Shown here one piece after another: positions 16,440 to 23,862 of a stretch of 64,000 nt of DNA. Numbering within the stretch: the first letter of the stretch is position 1; the number at the start of each line of letters is the position of its first letter. Origin of the DNA: Butyricimonas virosa (GTDB lineage: Bacteria > Bacteroidota > Bacteroidia > Bacteroidales > Marinifilaceae); the NCBI RefSeq assembly GCF_025148635.1, contig NZ_CP102269.1, positions 2,356,001 to 2,420,000 of the forward strand, read 5' to 3'. The notes beneath the pieces were generated by a model. It had not been told where the DNA came from, made no database searches, and saw nothing but the letters and a program-made list of their open reading frames with translations. Both the position numbers and the translations under genes were made by a program.

Positions 16440-17663
16440 ATGAATTTGAAGATGTTTTTTATGAAGAATAGATTTTTCTTTTTTGTCGCGGCGCTGTTTT
16501 TATGCAGCGCTTGCGCTTCCCGTAACCAAGGATTTGTCGTGCGAGGAAGTTTTCCGGGTTTGCAGGATAGTATGGTGGTGATGCTTCGTTGTATGGAGAA
16601 TGAGAGTTGTAGTGTTGTTACGCAAGGAGTTGTGCGGGATGGTGCGTTTGAGTTGAGGGGTGTGGTGCGAACCCCGATGTATTGTGAATTGTTATTTAGT
16701 AATCAGGATATTGTTTCTCGTCCTGAAGACGTGAAGGTGGGCAATATTTTTTTGTTCCTTGATAATTCCGAGTTGACCTTGAAAGTACCTCATCTCGATA
16801 GTATGTCGTTTACGTCTCTGTTTATGGCGGAAACCGCAGAGGTGAAAGATTACTTGAAAGGGAGTCCGTTACAACAGGAGTTTTACGAGTATCGTAAAGC
16901 GTTGCTGCCCTTGAATTTAGTTGCGCAAAAGGCATCTGATTCATTGACCATGATGAGTTTGCGGGAGAATTGTTACACCCCGGAAGAGTACAATCGTTTG
17001 TTTGACGAGCAGTATCCTCAAAAGCAAGCTGCCGAAGCTGCAATAGATGCAGCTAAAATGGAATTTGTGCGTGCTCATCCGCGTTCATTGCTCACGCTTT
17101 ATATTGCGGAAACTTTGTTGAAGACCCCTTTCACGCGTGCCCCGGAAGAGGTGGAAGAGTTGACTCGTGTTGTCGGGCAGATCGAGGATACGGTGCGTCG
17201 TCCTTATATCTTGAAAATAGCGGATATAACCCGGACTTTGTGCAAGGGGGCTGTTTATAAAGATGTCGAATTGATAAACACGACGGGGGAAAAGGTGAAG
17301 TTGTCGCAATTCGTGCATCCTGATCGTTATACACTGGTTGATTTCTGGGCATCGTGGTGTGGTCCTTGCCGTTGGGCAATTCCTAAGGTGGAACAGCTTT
17401 ACAAACGCTACGGGGATGATCGATTGGCGGTTGTCAGTGTGTCGCTTGACAAAAAGAGGGAGGATTGGGAAAAAGCCCTTAAACAGGAAAATATGCCTTG
17501 GACTCAATTGGGCGTGGATGGTAATGACATGCTGGTTACTGTAAGTAGGGCTTATCATATTACCAGGATCCCTCGTTTGTTGCTTATCGCTCCAGACGGG
17601 CGGGTCGTGTTCAGCGGGCATGATGTAAATGCTTTGCGATTGACCGTTGAGAAGTTATTATAA
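16440..17663 (+). CDS. TlpA-like thioredoxin lipoprotein with DUF4369-type N-terminus (first copy)
   Basis: About 407 residues. The lipoprotein signal (FFVAALFLCSAC) is followed by a beta-rich N-terminal domain of DUF4369 type (GFVVRGSFPGLQDSMVVML...DGAFELRGVVRTPMYCEL), a helical middle and a C-terminal TlpA/AhpC-TSA thioredoxin domain. That domain has the redox motif DFWASWCGPCR and the cis-Pro segment TRIPRLLLIAPDG. It should reduce disulfides or shuttle thiols outside the cytoplasm. The start is taken at 16440, one base after the upstream stop; 16425 and 16461 are alternatives. It is paralogous to the protein at 18955-20109. Confidence 0.9.
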   Translation: MNLKMFFMKNRFFFFVAALFLCSACASRNQGFVVRGSFPGLQDSMVVMLRCMENESCSVVTQGVVRDGAFELRGVVRTPMYCELLFSNQDIVSRPEDVKVGNIFLFLDNSELTLKVPHLDSMSFTSLFMAETAEVKDYLKGSPLQQEFYEYRKALLPLNLVAQKASDSLTMMSLRENCYTPEEYNRLFDEQYPQKQAAEAAIDAAKMEFVRAHPRSLLTLYIAETLLKTPFTRAPEEVEELTRVVGQIEDTVRRPYILKIADITRTLCKGAVYKDVELINTTGEKVKLSQFVHPDRYTLVDFWASWCGPCRWAIPKVEQLYKRYGDDRLAVVSVSLDKKREDWEKALKQENMPWTQLGVDGNDMLVTVSRAYHITRIPRLLLIAPDGRVVFSGHDVNALRLTVEKLL

Positions 17664-17706
17664 TAATGGAACGAGAATATGTACCGATATTTTTAATTGC
17701 TGTTAA

Positions 17707-18948
17707 ATGAAAAGGATATTGTTATTGTTTGTAATTTGCTTATTTGTACAAAGTGTGTCTGTCGCTCAAGAGGGAGTGGATTTTCGGAATATTTCTCTCG
17801 AGGAGGCGTTGGAACAGGCGAAAGCTGAAGATAAATTGGTGTTTGTAGATTGTTATACTCCCTGGTGTGGCCCGTGCCATCGGATGCTGACAGAGGTGTT
17901 TCCCCGGAAAGAGGCGGGAGATTATTTTAATTCCCGTTTCGTTTGCGTGAAGTATGATATGACGAAAGATGAAAATGTGGAACTTAATAAGAAATTCCGG
18001 GTTGCTGCTTACCCGACGTTTATTATTATCCGTCCTGATGGAACGGTCCTGCATAAGCAGACGGGAGCCGGTGATTTGAATTATTTTATTCCTTGCGTGG
18101 AAGCGGGGTTGAATGACTCGACTAATCTTTGGGGGTTGGAACAGGAATATGCCCGGGGGGGAATGAGCAATGTCAGGTTGATGGCTTATCAAGCGGTGTT
18201 GGCGGATGCTTTCGATTGCGATAAGGCTACCGGGATTTACCGGGAATTGTGGGGACGCCTTTCGGATAAAGAGCGGCTTCAAAAAGAGTTTTGGCGTTTG
18301 TACACGGATAACTATTGCACGTTTGATTCCCCGATGTGTGAATTTATGCTTGCCCATCTTGATGAAATCCGAGCTAACGCGGGACAGGAAGAGGTGGACC
18401 GCTTTTTGTTGACGCGTTACGGTGGTATGCTGGAAAAATGGATAAAAGGGCTTGAGATCCGCGATAGCATTTCTTTTGAAGATTTGTGCAGTCAGGTGGA
18501 ACGTTTGAATTTACCTCGATTAGATGAAATGCGAGTATTGGCCGGTTGGGTGGTGAACCAGGAAGTGCAGGCGTTGACGGATTGGATTGCTAAGAAGATG
18601 CCGGAGGGAAATTCACAAGCTGTACGTTTTTACGCTGATGCTTTTCAGGGTATTTCCTGGGGACATGATTTTAATGTGCCGGAAAATTACAGCTCGTGTG
18701 GAAGTCGGTTAGCGGAACTTACCGTGAATAAAATGGAGGAACAAGGTACGAATCTTAGTTCGTCGGATCTGTCAGAGTATTTCGGGGCATTAAGTTGTTT
18801 CCAGCGAGAAATGCCCATTGAGTTGTGTCGTCGTTTAGTCGTGTTGGGCGATAAAGTATTGCCGGTATTACCGGATGATGAGCGATTGCCGGGTATGAAA
18901 CGGATGTTTGATGATATGCGTCGAGTAATTGAACAAGGAAATAAATAA
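17707..18948 (+). CDS. Exported thioredoxin-family protein with long helical C-terminus
   Basis: 413 residues. A signal peptide (LLLFVICLFVQSVSVAQ) is followed by an N-terminal thioredoxin fold (about 25-140). It carries the active site DCYTPWCGPCH and the cis-Pro region AAYPTFIIIRPDG, of the thioredoxin_7/DsbD-gamma type. The remaining 270 residues are mostly helical with several Cys (LVDRFLLTRYGGMLEKW; SCGSRLAELTVNKMEE) and I recognise no family there. It sits between two TlpA-like lipoproteins and is separated from the next gene by 6 nt, so co-transcription is likely. Thiol exchange in the periplasm is inferred. Confidence 0.85.
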   Translation: MKRILLLFVICLFVQSVSVAQEGVDFRNISLEEALEQAKAEDKLVFVDCYTPWCGPCHRMLTEVFPRKEAGDYFNSRFVCVKYDMTKDENVELNKKFRVAAYPTFIIIRPDGTVLHKQTGAGDLNYFIPCVEAGLNDSTNLWGLEQEYARGGMSNVRLMAYQAVLADAFDCDKATGIYRELWGRLSDKERLQKEFWRLYTDNYCTFDSPMCEFMLAHLDEIRANAGQEEVDRFLLTRYGGMLEKWIKGLEIRDSISFEDLCSQVERLNLPRLDEMRVLAGWVVNQEVQALTDWIAKKMPEGNSQAVRFYADAFQGISWGHDFNVPENYSSCGSRLAELTVNKMEEQGTNLSSSDLSEYFGALSCFQREMPIELCRRLVVLGDKVLPVLPDDERLPGMKRMFDDMRRVIEQGNK

Positions 18949-18954
18949 TTGAAC

Positions 18955-20109
18955 ATGAGAAAAATTTACTTTTTAATATTATTGGGTGTTGTTGCCTGTA
19001 CGCAACAACCTGCCGACTATTTTGTCTTGCGAGGCACGGTGCCAGGGGCAATGGACAGTACCATGGTATCGTTGAAAAAGCTGGATGGTCGTAGCAAACT
19101 GATCACGGGTTATATTATTGGCGAGAAATTTGAATTGAGCGGGAAGTTGGACGTACCCACGCGTTGCGAGTTAGTTTTGGATAACTATGATTATTTGGAA
19201 CGTTCTGGAGGAGAATGGGAGTCGGGACGTCGGGTTAATATTGATTTCTTTGTTGAAAACGGGAAACTCACTTTTACCACGCCTCATCTTGACAGTTTGC
19301 CGGAATCTTTCTGGAAATACGATATACGTAAAGAGAAAAATTACAAAGTAGAAGGGTCGAAAGCCCAAGATGTTTATTGCCGTTACCAGCAACAGACGAT
19401 ACCGGTGCGTTATAATATATTCAAAATTAGGGAAAAGGAAAAGCTCACCTTGGATGATAACCGTCAGTTGAATGATTTGCTGACAGAATACCGGGAAATC
19501 GGCAAAAAGTTTATTCGCGATAATTCTAATATTGCCGTTAATCTTTATATTGTGGAGGGATTGAAAAAATCCGCATTCACGTATGATCAGGCTTATCTTG
19601 ACGAGTTGGGACAACTTTTTGCAGCCACTCAAGATACTTGTGCTGGCTTAAAAAATTTCCGCCAGTATTTGCATGATGCGACTCGCTTCGTGAAAGAAAC
19701 TCCCTTGCAAGATGGTGAAATTAGTGACGTGGAAGGCAACGGAGTGTCGTTGCTTGCTCAATTGAACTCAAACGGGTACACGCTTATCGATTTTTGGGCA
19801 TCGTGGTGTGGTCCTTGCAGGGCCAGTTTCCCGCATTTGCGAGAAATGTATAGGAGTTACGGTAATAAGGTTAAATTCGTGAGTATTTCTATCGACCAGA
19901 AAAAAGAAGATTGGTTGAAAGCCATGGAAGAAGAAAAATTGCATTGGTCGCAATTTTGGGGTTCGCCTGAATTCAGTAAAAAACTTCCTGGGTTGTATGA
20001 TTTGCGTGGGATTCCAACGTTCTTTTTTATTGATCCAGCCGGAAAGATTGTTTTCTCTGGTCATAGTAGCTTAGATTTAGAGGAACAATTGTCAAAGTTG
20101 GATTTTTAG
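18955..20109 (+). CDS. TlpA-like thioredoxin lipoprotein with DUF4369-type N-terminus (second copy)
   Basis: 384 residues from ATG 18955 (TTG at 18949 is less likely). The lipoprotein signal is LLGVVAC. The N-terminal DUF4369-type domain reads YFVLRGTVPGAMDSTMVSLKK; the C-terminal TlpA domain has DFWASWCGPCR and the cis-Pro segment RGIPTFFFIDPAGK. Domain order and motifs match the protein at 16440-17663, so a duplication within the operon is likely. It is the last gene of the operon and is followed by a terminator. Confidence 0.9.
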   Translation: MRKIYFLILLGVVACTQQPADYFVLRGTVPGAMDSTMVSLKKLDGRSKLITGYIIGEKFELSGKLDVPTRCELVLDNYDYLERSGGEWESGRRVNIDFFVENGKLTFTTPHLDSLPESFWKYDIRKEKNYKVEGSKAQDVYCRYQQQTIPVRYNIFKIREKEKLTLDDNRQLNDLLTEYREIGKKFIRDNSNIAVNLYIVEGLKKSAFTYDQAYLDELGQLFAATQDTCAGLKNFRQYLHDATRFVKETPLQDGEISDVEGNGVSLLAQLNSNGYTLIDFWASWCGPCRASFPHLREMYRSYGNKVKFVSISIDQKKEDWLKAMEEEKLHWSQFWGSPEFSKKLPGLYDLRGIPTFFFIDPAGKIVFSGHSSLDLEEQLSKLDF

Positions 20110-20131
20110 CATAGGAAAAGTTTTAGAGTGG

Positions 20132-20166
20132 AGAAGGTGTGTGGTGTGATACACCTTCTTTTTTTA
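20132..20166 (+). terminator. Terminator of the first SusCD operon
   Basis: AGAAGGTGT (20132-20140) pairs with ACACCTTCT (20151-20159), followed by a T-run. It is placed 22 nt after the last stop codon. Confidence 0.85.
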
Positions 20167-20245
20167 TTTTTCAGGGGAGGGTACGTTTGGGGCAGAATTA
20201 TTTTATTTTTGCTGTCCGATAAAACAAATATTTGTAAGTCCATGA

Positions 20246-21481
20246 TTACTGATTTTTCAGGTTAAATTCATCTTCAATTCCGACCATCTTTTTATTCCAT
20301 TCGCTTGCATCCTTGCGTAATTTTTCGTTTACGATTTTTGCGTATATCTGTGTCGTGACCGTGTTCGTGTGTCCCAGCATTTTGGATATGGATTCTAGCG
20401 GTACTCCTTCCGTTAGAGTGACGGTGGTTGCAAATGTGTGTCTTGCGACGTGGCACGTCAAATTTTTGTTTACTTTACAAAGAGCGGCGATTTCTTTGAG
20501 GTAATCATTACATTTTTGATTGCTTATGATAGGAATTAGTCGGTTATTAATTCTTCGATCTTTGTATTTTTCAATGATTAGTTTCGGAATATCGCTGAAT
20601 AAGATTTCAGCTTTTACTTTCGTTTTATTCCGATCTTTGTCGATCCACTCGTTGTTATCGTTCATGAGGTTGAAGTTTTCCTCGGTAAGGGATCTAATAT
20701 CTCCATAAGCCATACCCGTGAAGCAAGCGAAAACGAACATATCCCTGACTTTTTCAAGACGTTCCGAGTAGAACTTTTTTTGCATAATTCTTTTAAGTTC
20801 AGCCCATGTTAGATAGGTTCGGTTGGTATGATCGTATTTCAACTTGTGGCGTATAAGTTTGTCCGACACAAGGAAAGAATTTCCCCACGCATCAGTGATG
20901 ACTGTTTTTAATTTTTGCACGTACTTTTGTGCTGTGTTATTTTTACACTTGTAATTGGTACAAATGAATAATCTGAATCTTCGTGCGAATCGAACATCTA
21001 TTTCGTCCAAATACAGATCGTCCCTTTGGTATTTTTCTTTTATAAACTTGCTTAATCTTTCACGGGTGTTGACATATCTGATGCGTGTTTCATCCGTTAG
21101 GTCTTCGGCTTTTACTCTTTCGTCTAGCTCGCTGTTGAATTGGTCAAAGTAGGTTAAAATAGAAACGTTTTCTTTGTCTTGAACGTTGCCTTGTAAATAA
21201 TCGCGTAAGTAGAATGGGTCAACCTTTTTTCTGCGTTCTCGGATTTTTTCGTATGCTTCGGTGATTTCTGTTTCGAGTTTAGATAAAGCAAGGTTTATCC
21301 GTGGGATTTCTTTCGATCTTCCCTTACCTCGTTTGGTTGCCTGATCCCAATATTGGGGTTTGATTTTTAACTTCGTGTAAAAGGGGGCTTTTACACCGCA
21401 AATAGAAATTCTACAATAAATGGATTTCTCTGCTGAGTCCTCATTTTTGAGGTAAAATAAAATTGAAAATGTGTCCCTCAT
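20246..21481 (-). CDS. Tyrosine-type site-specific integrase
   Basis: 411 residues, Bacteroidota type. It has an arm-binding N-terminus (FYLKNEDSAEKSIYCRI...YWDQATKRGKG), a SAM-like core-binding domain (about 105-200) and a catalytic domain with HVARHTF (His344, Arg347), LGHTN (His371) and nucleophile TQIYAKI (Tyr380). The first catalytic Arg is not at its usual place: the motif reads TGMAYGDI (255-262) where TGLR-type is common. Similar loss is known in integrases of Bacteroides conjugative transposons such as IntDOT. It stands alone, without relaxase or transfer genes, upstream of repeated motifs that may be its binding sites. Confidence 0.92.
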   Translation of the reverse strand: MRDTFSILFYLKNEDSAEKSIYCRISICGVKAPFYTKLKIKPQYWDQATKRGKGRSKEIPRINLALSKLETEITEAYEKIRERRKKVDPFYLRDYLQGNVQDKENVSILTYFDQFNSELDERVKAEDLTDETRIRYVNTRERLSKFIKEKYQRDDLYLDEIDVRFARRFRLFICTNYKCKNNTAQKYVQKLKTVITDAWGNSFLVSDKLIRHKLKYDHTNRTYLTWAELKRIMQKKFYSERLEKVRDMFVFACFTGMAYGDIRSLTEENFNLMNDNNEWIDKDRNKTKVKAEILFSDIPKLIIEKYKDRRINNRLIPIISNQKCNDYLKEIAALCKVNKNLTCHVARHTFATTVTLTEGVPLESISKMLGHTNTVTTQIYAKIVNEKLRKDASEWNKKMVGIEDEFNLKNQ

Positions 21482-21568
21482 AACAAAAATTTTTAGTTTG
21501 AAAATACTTGTAATATTTTGTTTATGAGAAAATTAGATTTGCCAATTTTTGACACCTTTTTGCCAAAG

Positions 21569-21616
21569 AGTAACCTATTTTTTCAAAATTAGTTAGAGGT
21601 TACTTTTTAGGTTACT
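21569..21616. repeat. Repeated AGTAACCT/AGGTTACT motifs upstream of the integrase
   Basis: AGTAACCT at 21569-21576 is followed by its complement AGGTTACT twice (21597-21604 and 21609-21616, 12-nt spacing). In the sequence before the IS256 insertion, AGTAACGT (22910-22917) would follow directly. Such inverted and direct short repeats beside an integrase gene resemble integrase arm sites or an attachment region. This is inference. Confidence 0.5.
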
Positions 21617-21624
21617 CCGTTAGT
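21617..21624. repeat. Target-site duplication of IS256 element, left copy
   Basis: CCGTTAGT, identical to 22904-22911 on the other side of the element. IS256-family elements make 8-bp duplications. Confidence 0.92.
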
Positions 21625-22903
21625 GATAGTGTCCCCAAAAGTGTGTAAATCCTTTCTTTTTTCATCTTTGCAAATCTATTCATTTTTAATAAAATAATCT
21701 TGATTCTAAAAAATTATAAATAGGGTATTTATAAATATCCGCGTTTTGAGCCACGGTCCCCATCAGTAGAATGACGGCCTGTGGATTCGGCATGGCCCCT
21801 CTCATATTAATAACCCTCTTATAATCCCTGTTCAGTCTTTCGATCCAGTTCGTGGTATAAATCATTCCCCTGATTTCCCTTTCATATTTGAAGTATGTAA
21901 AATAAAACCTGTACCTGTCGTGCTGGTATCTCTTTAGCGGCGGGTAACTCTTTTGCCACCTTTGTATGAACTCCTTAAATACACCGAATGCCTTTTCCGG
22001 GGTAATGTCCCATTGGTCAGGAGAGCAGATTTGTTTGAGTTCCTCCATAACCTGCTTCTTATCCCCGGGCTTGACCTTATTCACGATATTCCTTTTCAGA
22101 TGAACGGTACACAGCTGCAAATCCGCTTGGGGGAAAGTATCGGCCAGCGTGTTTTCAATACCGGATAACCCGTCACATACCAGCAGATCCACGACAGCAA
22201 CCCCTCTTTCTTTGAGACCTTCAAAAACATCCTTCCAATTGGTCGCGCTTTCCGTGGGAAAGTTTACCACGGTTAAAACTTCCCTTGTGCGGTCTTCTTT
22301 CACTCCCAAAACCGTGTAATAGGCTTCATTGCTCACGGACTCGTCCCGCCGGGTGAGGACATACGTGGCATCGATATAAAGAATGGGGTAACGCTTCTCA
22401 AGTTTACGCCCCAGCCACGCGTTTACATCTTCACGGGCCGTGTTCAAGAGGCGACTTACCTGACTTTTACTGTAATGCTTCCCGTAAAACTGTTCGTAGA
22501 TTTTACCCACCTGTTCCGTGGTTAAACCGCTACAATAGAGACTGCTAACCAGTTTTTGGGCTTCTTCTTCTTGGTCTTTCAACACACCTAGTAACATCGG
22601 GTAAAAATTGCTGTTACGACTACGCGGGACACGAAGCTCAAACACTTTACGGTCATAGCACACTCGACGATCACGATAACCGTTGCTAACGTCGTTATGT
22701 TCCGCGTTATGAACTGCACGTTCGCTATGCATTAAACTTTCAAGACCTTGTTTGACAAGACCTTGGAATCCTTGTTCTCCATTTGTTATTTCGGAGATTA
22801 TTTCCGTTATTTGCTCAGGTGTAAATTCCATAATAAGTTATTTTTGACTGTTCTATTACAAAAATAAATAAATTGGAATTTACACACTTTTTGAAACACT
22901 ATC
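21625..22903 (-). mobile_element. Intact IS256-family insertion sequence, 1279 bp
   Basis: The terminal inverted repeats begin GATAGTGT and share AAAAGTGTGTAAAT (about 26 bp, a few mismatches). An 8-bp direct duplication CCGTTAGT flanks the element and one full-length transposase lies inside. Duplication, ends and gene are all intact, so the insertion is probably recent. It splits the repeat cluster upstream of the integrase. Confidence 0.95.
21686..22831 (-). CDS. IS256-family transposase (mutator type)
   Basis: 381 residues, normal for the family. The DDE residues are visible in YIDATYVLTRR (first Asp), VCDGLSGIENTLADTFPQ with the following CTVHLKRNIV (second Asp and the C-x2-H block), and YTTNWIERLNRDYKR (final Glu). 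The N-terminus carries a GxxGL-type helical region and RVCYDRKVFELRVPRSRNSNF. It acts on the 26-bp ends of its own element. No frameshift or truncation is seen. Confidence 0.95.
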   Translation of the reverse strand: MEFTPEQITEIISEITNGEQGFQGLVKQGLESLMHSERAVHNAEHNDVSNGYRDRRVCYDRKVFELRVPRSRNSNFYPMLLGVLKDQEEEAQKLVSSLYCSGLTTEQVGKIYEQFYGKHYSKSQVSRLLNTAREDVNAWLGRKLEKRYPILYIDATYVLTRRDESVSNEAYYTVLGVKEDRTREVLTVVNFPTESATNWKDVFEGLKERGVAVVDLLVCDGLSGIENTLADTFPQADLQLCTVHLKRNIVNKVKPGDKKQVMEELKQICSPDQWDITPEKAFGVFKEFIQRWQKSYPPLKRYQHDRYRFYFTYFKYEREIRGMIYTTNWIERLNRDYKRVINMRGAMPNPQAVILLMGTVAQNADIYKYPIYNFLESRLFY

Positions 22904-22911
22904 CCGTTAGT
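22904..22911. repeat. Target-site duplication of IS256 element, right copy
   Basis: CCGTTAGT, matching 21617-21624. Confidence 0.92.
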
Positions 22912-22960
22912 AACGTGATTGGCATTTTAGAGTCGGAAGTAGTCAAATGGATAAAAGAAA

Positions 22961-22993
22961 ACATCCTGTAAATTAGAGTTTTACAGGATGTTT
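22961..22993 (-). terminator. Terminator after tRNA-Val
   Basis: ACATCCTGTAAA (22961-22972) pairs perfectly with TTTACAGGATGT (22982-22993). On the minus strand it is followed by TTTTCTTTT. It lies about 37 nt beyond the tRNA 3' end. Confidence 0.8.
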
Positions 22994-23029
22994 ATCATTT
23001 TCTTGTCGCCTCGTGGCGTTCAATGGGTG

Positions 23030-23104
23030 GGCGCTGAGGGATTCGAACCCCCGACCCTCTGGGTGTAAACCAGATGCTCTGAACCAGCTGAGCTAAGCGC
23101 CCGT
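23030..23104 (-). tRNA. tRNA-Val (TAC)
   Basis: A 75-nt cloverleaf on the minus strand. The acceptor is GGGCGCT/AGCGCCC with discriminator A, the D-arm contains AGCTCAGCTGGTTCAGAGC, and the anticodon arm TCTGG-TTTACAC-CCAGA carries TAC (Val). The T-arm is GGGGG-TTCGAAT-CCCTC like. CCA is not encoded. It has its own promoter and terminator. No duplicated 3' end of this tRNA was seen near the neighbouring integrase. Confidence 0.96.
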
Positions 23105-23124
23105 GTTGCTTGATTGCGGATGCA

Positions 23125-23155
23125 AATGTAGTGCATTTTTTGAATTCTGCAAAAA
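23125..23155 (-). promoter_or_regulatory. Promoter of tRNA-Val
   Basis: On the minus strand TTTG (23155-23152), a 19-nt spacer, then TACATTTG (23132-23125). This is a textbook Bacteroidota primary-sigma promoter. Confidence 0.8.
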
Positions 23156-23277
23156 ATATATGACGAATTTTTCAAGGAAAATATAAAATATGAGTGTATT
23201 TGAGAGTACATTCTACTTGGGGTGTGGAACTGTACAAAATAAAATGGGTGTAAATATAGCTACGAAGGAATAAAGTG

Positions 23278-23308
23278 TTTGATTTTATGAAATAATATCA
23301 TATATTTG
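23278..23308 (+). promoter_or_regulatory. Promoter of the structured RNA
   Basis: TTTG (23278-23281), a 19-nt spacer, then TATATTTG (23301-23308). Transcription would begin near 23313. Confidence 0.75.
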
Positions 23309-23312
23309 CAGG

Positions 23313-23511
23313 AGTTGAAAAATAAAATGCGGAAGAGTCCGCATGAAAATATTGTGAGTTTGTTCTAATCTGTATCTAAAAATCGCCAATTTGAAGCAAC
23401 AAGATTAGGCAGTTAATTCACGCTGACTAGCGTGGATTGTTGTCTATTTGTTGCGAGGCGTTTGGCGATGCCCTAGATACGATAGACCATAACAATCCTC
23501 GCTTTTTTATT
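23313..23511 (+). ncRNA. Strongly structured RNA of unknown class, about 200 nt
   Basis: It starts just after a consensus promoter and ends at TTTTTT (23503-23508). A 5' hairpin is ATGCGG/CCGCAT (23327-23344). A long composite stem uses GTATCTA/TAGATAC (23372-23378 with 23474-23480), ATCGCCAA/TTGGCGAT (23382-23389 with 23462-23469) and GCAACAA/TTGTTGC (23396-23402 with 23448-23454). It is capped by CACGCT-GACT-AGCGTG (23419-23434). Two other pairings are possible: GGATTGTT/AACAATCC (23434-23441 with 23491-23498) and GCGAGG/CCTCGC directly before the T-run. A switching or pseudoknotted RNA is therefore plausible. No protein frame fits. It could be a stand-alone RNA or a leader for the SusC gene downstream. 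Confidence 0.65.
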
Positions 23512-23862
23512 GTATAATTTTTGCTTGGGGGATTGGGCAAAATTGAAATAGCGATAATCTATGAATGAGCCGCCACATTAGTTCGATGAGAAAAAGGAGT
23601 GTATCCCGAGCCTAGAAAACACAGAATACTCACTCCTCCTGTTAATCAATTTTACAAATTAATCAACGATCAAAGTTATGAAAAAAACTTATGACTGAAA
23701 AGTTTTACGCTTAAAAGTCGTTCGAGTGGCTGACCGCGAACGAGATTCAAAAGAGTATATGTAGTTGTGACATAATGAAAAACCGGGTGTTGCGGTAACA
23801 ACTCCCGGCTCGTCCTAGATGTTGGAAGCATCTAGTAAGGTTTAATTTTAAAATACAAATTT
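23512..23862 (+). promoter_or_regulatory. Long 5' leader of the second SusCD operon
   Basis: 351 nt without a real gene. It holds a promoter-like TATAATTTTTG (23513-23523), a six-codon frame MKKTYD starting at 23678, and two clean hairpins near the SusC start: CCGGGTGTTG/CAACTCCCGG (23783-23808) and CTAGATG/CATCTAG (23815-23835). No T-run follows these hairpins. Post-transcriptional control is possible; the sequence does not prove it. Confidence 0.45.

Noticed and set aside
20246..23104. Integrative element using the 3' end of tRNA-Val as attachment site
   Set aside because: The integrase is nearby, but no second copy of the tRNA 3' end was found, and the tRNA terminator lies intact between them.
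23327..23350. RNase P RNA, because GCGGAAGAGTCCGC recalls its conserved GAGGAAAGTCCG
   Set aside because: The transcript is far too short and the other conserved RNase P blocks are absent; the word forms a simple hairpin here.
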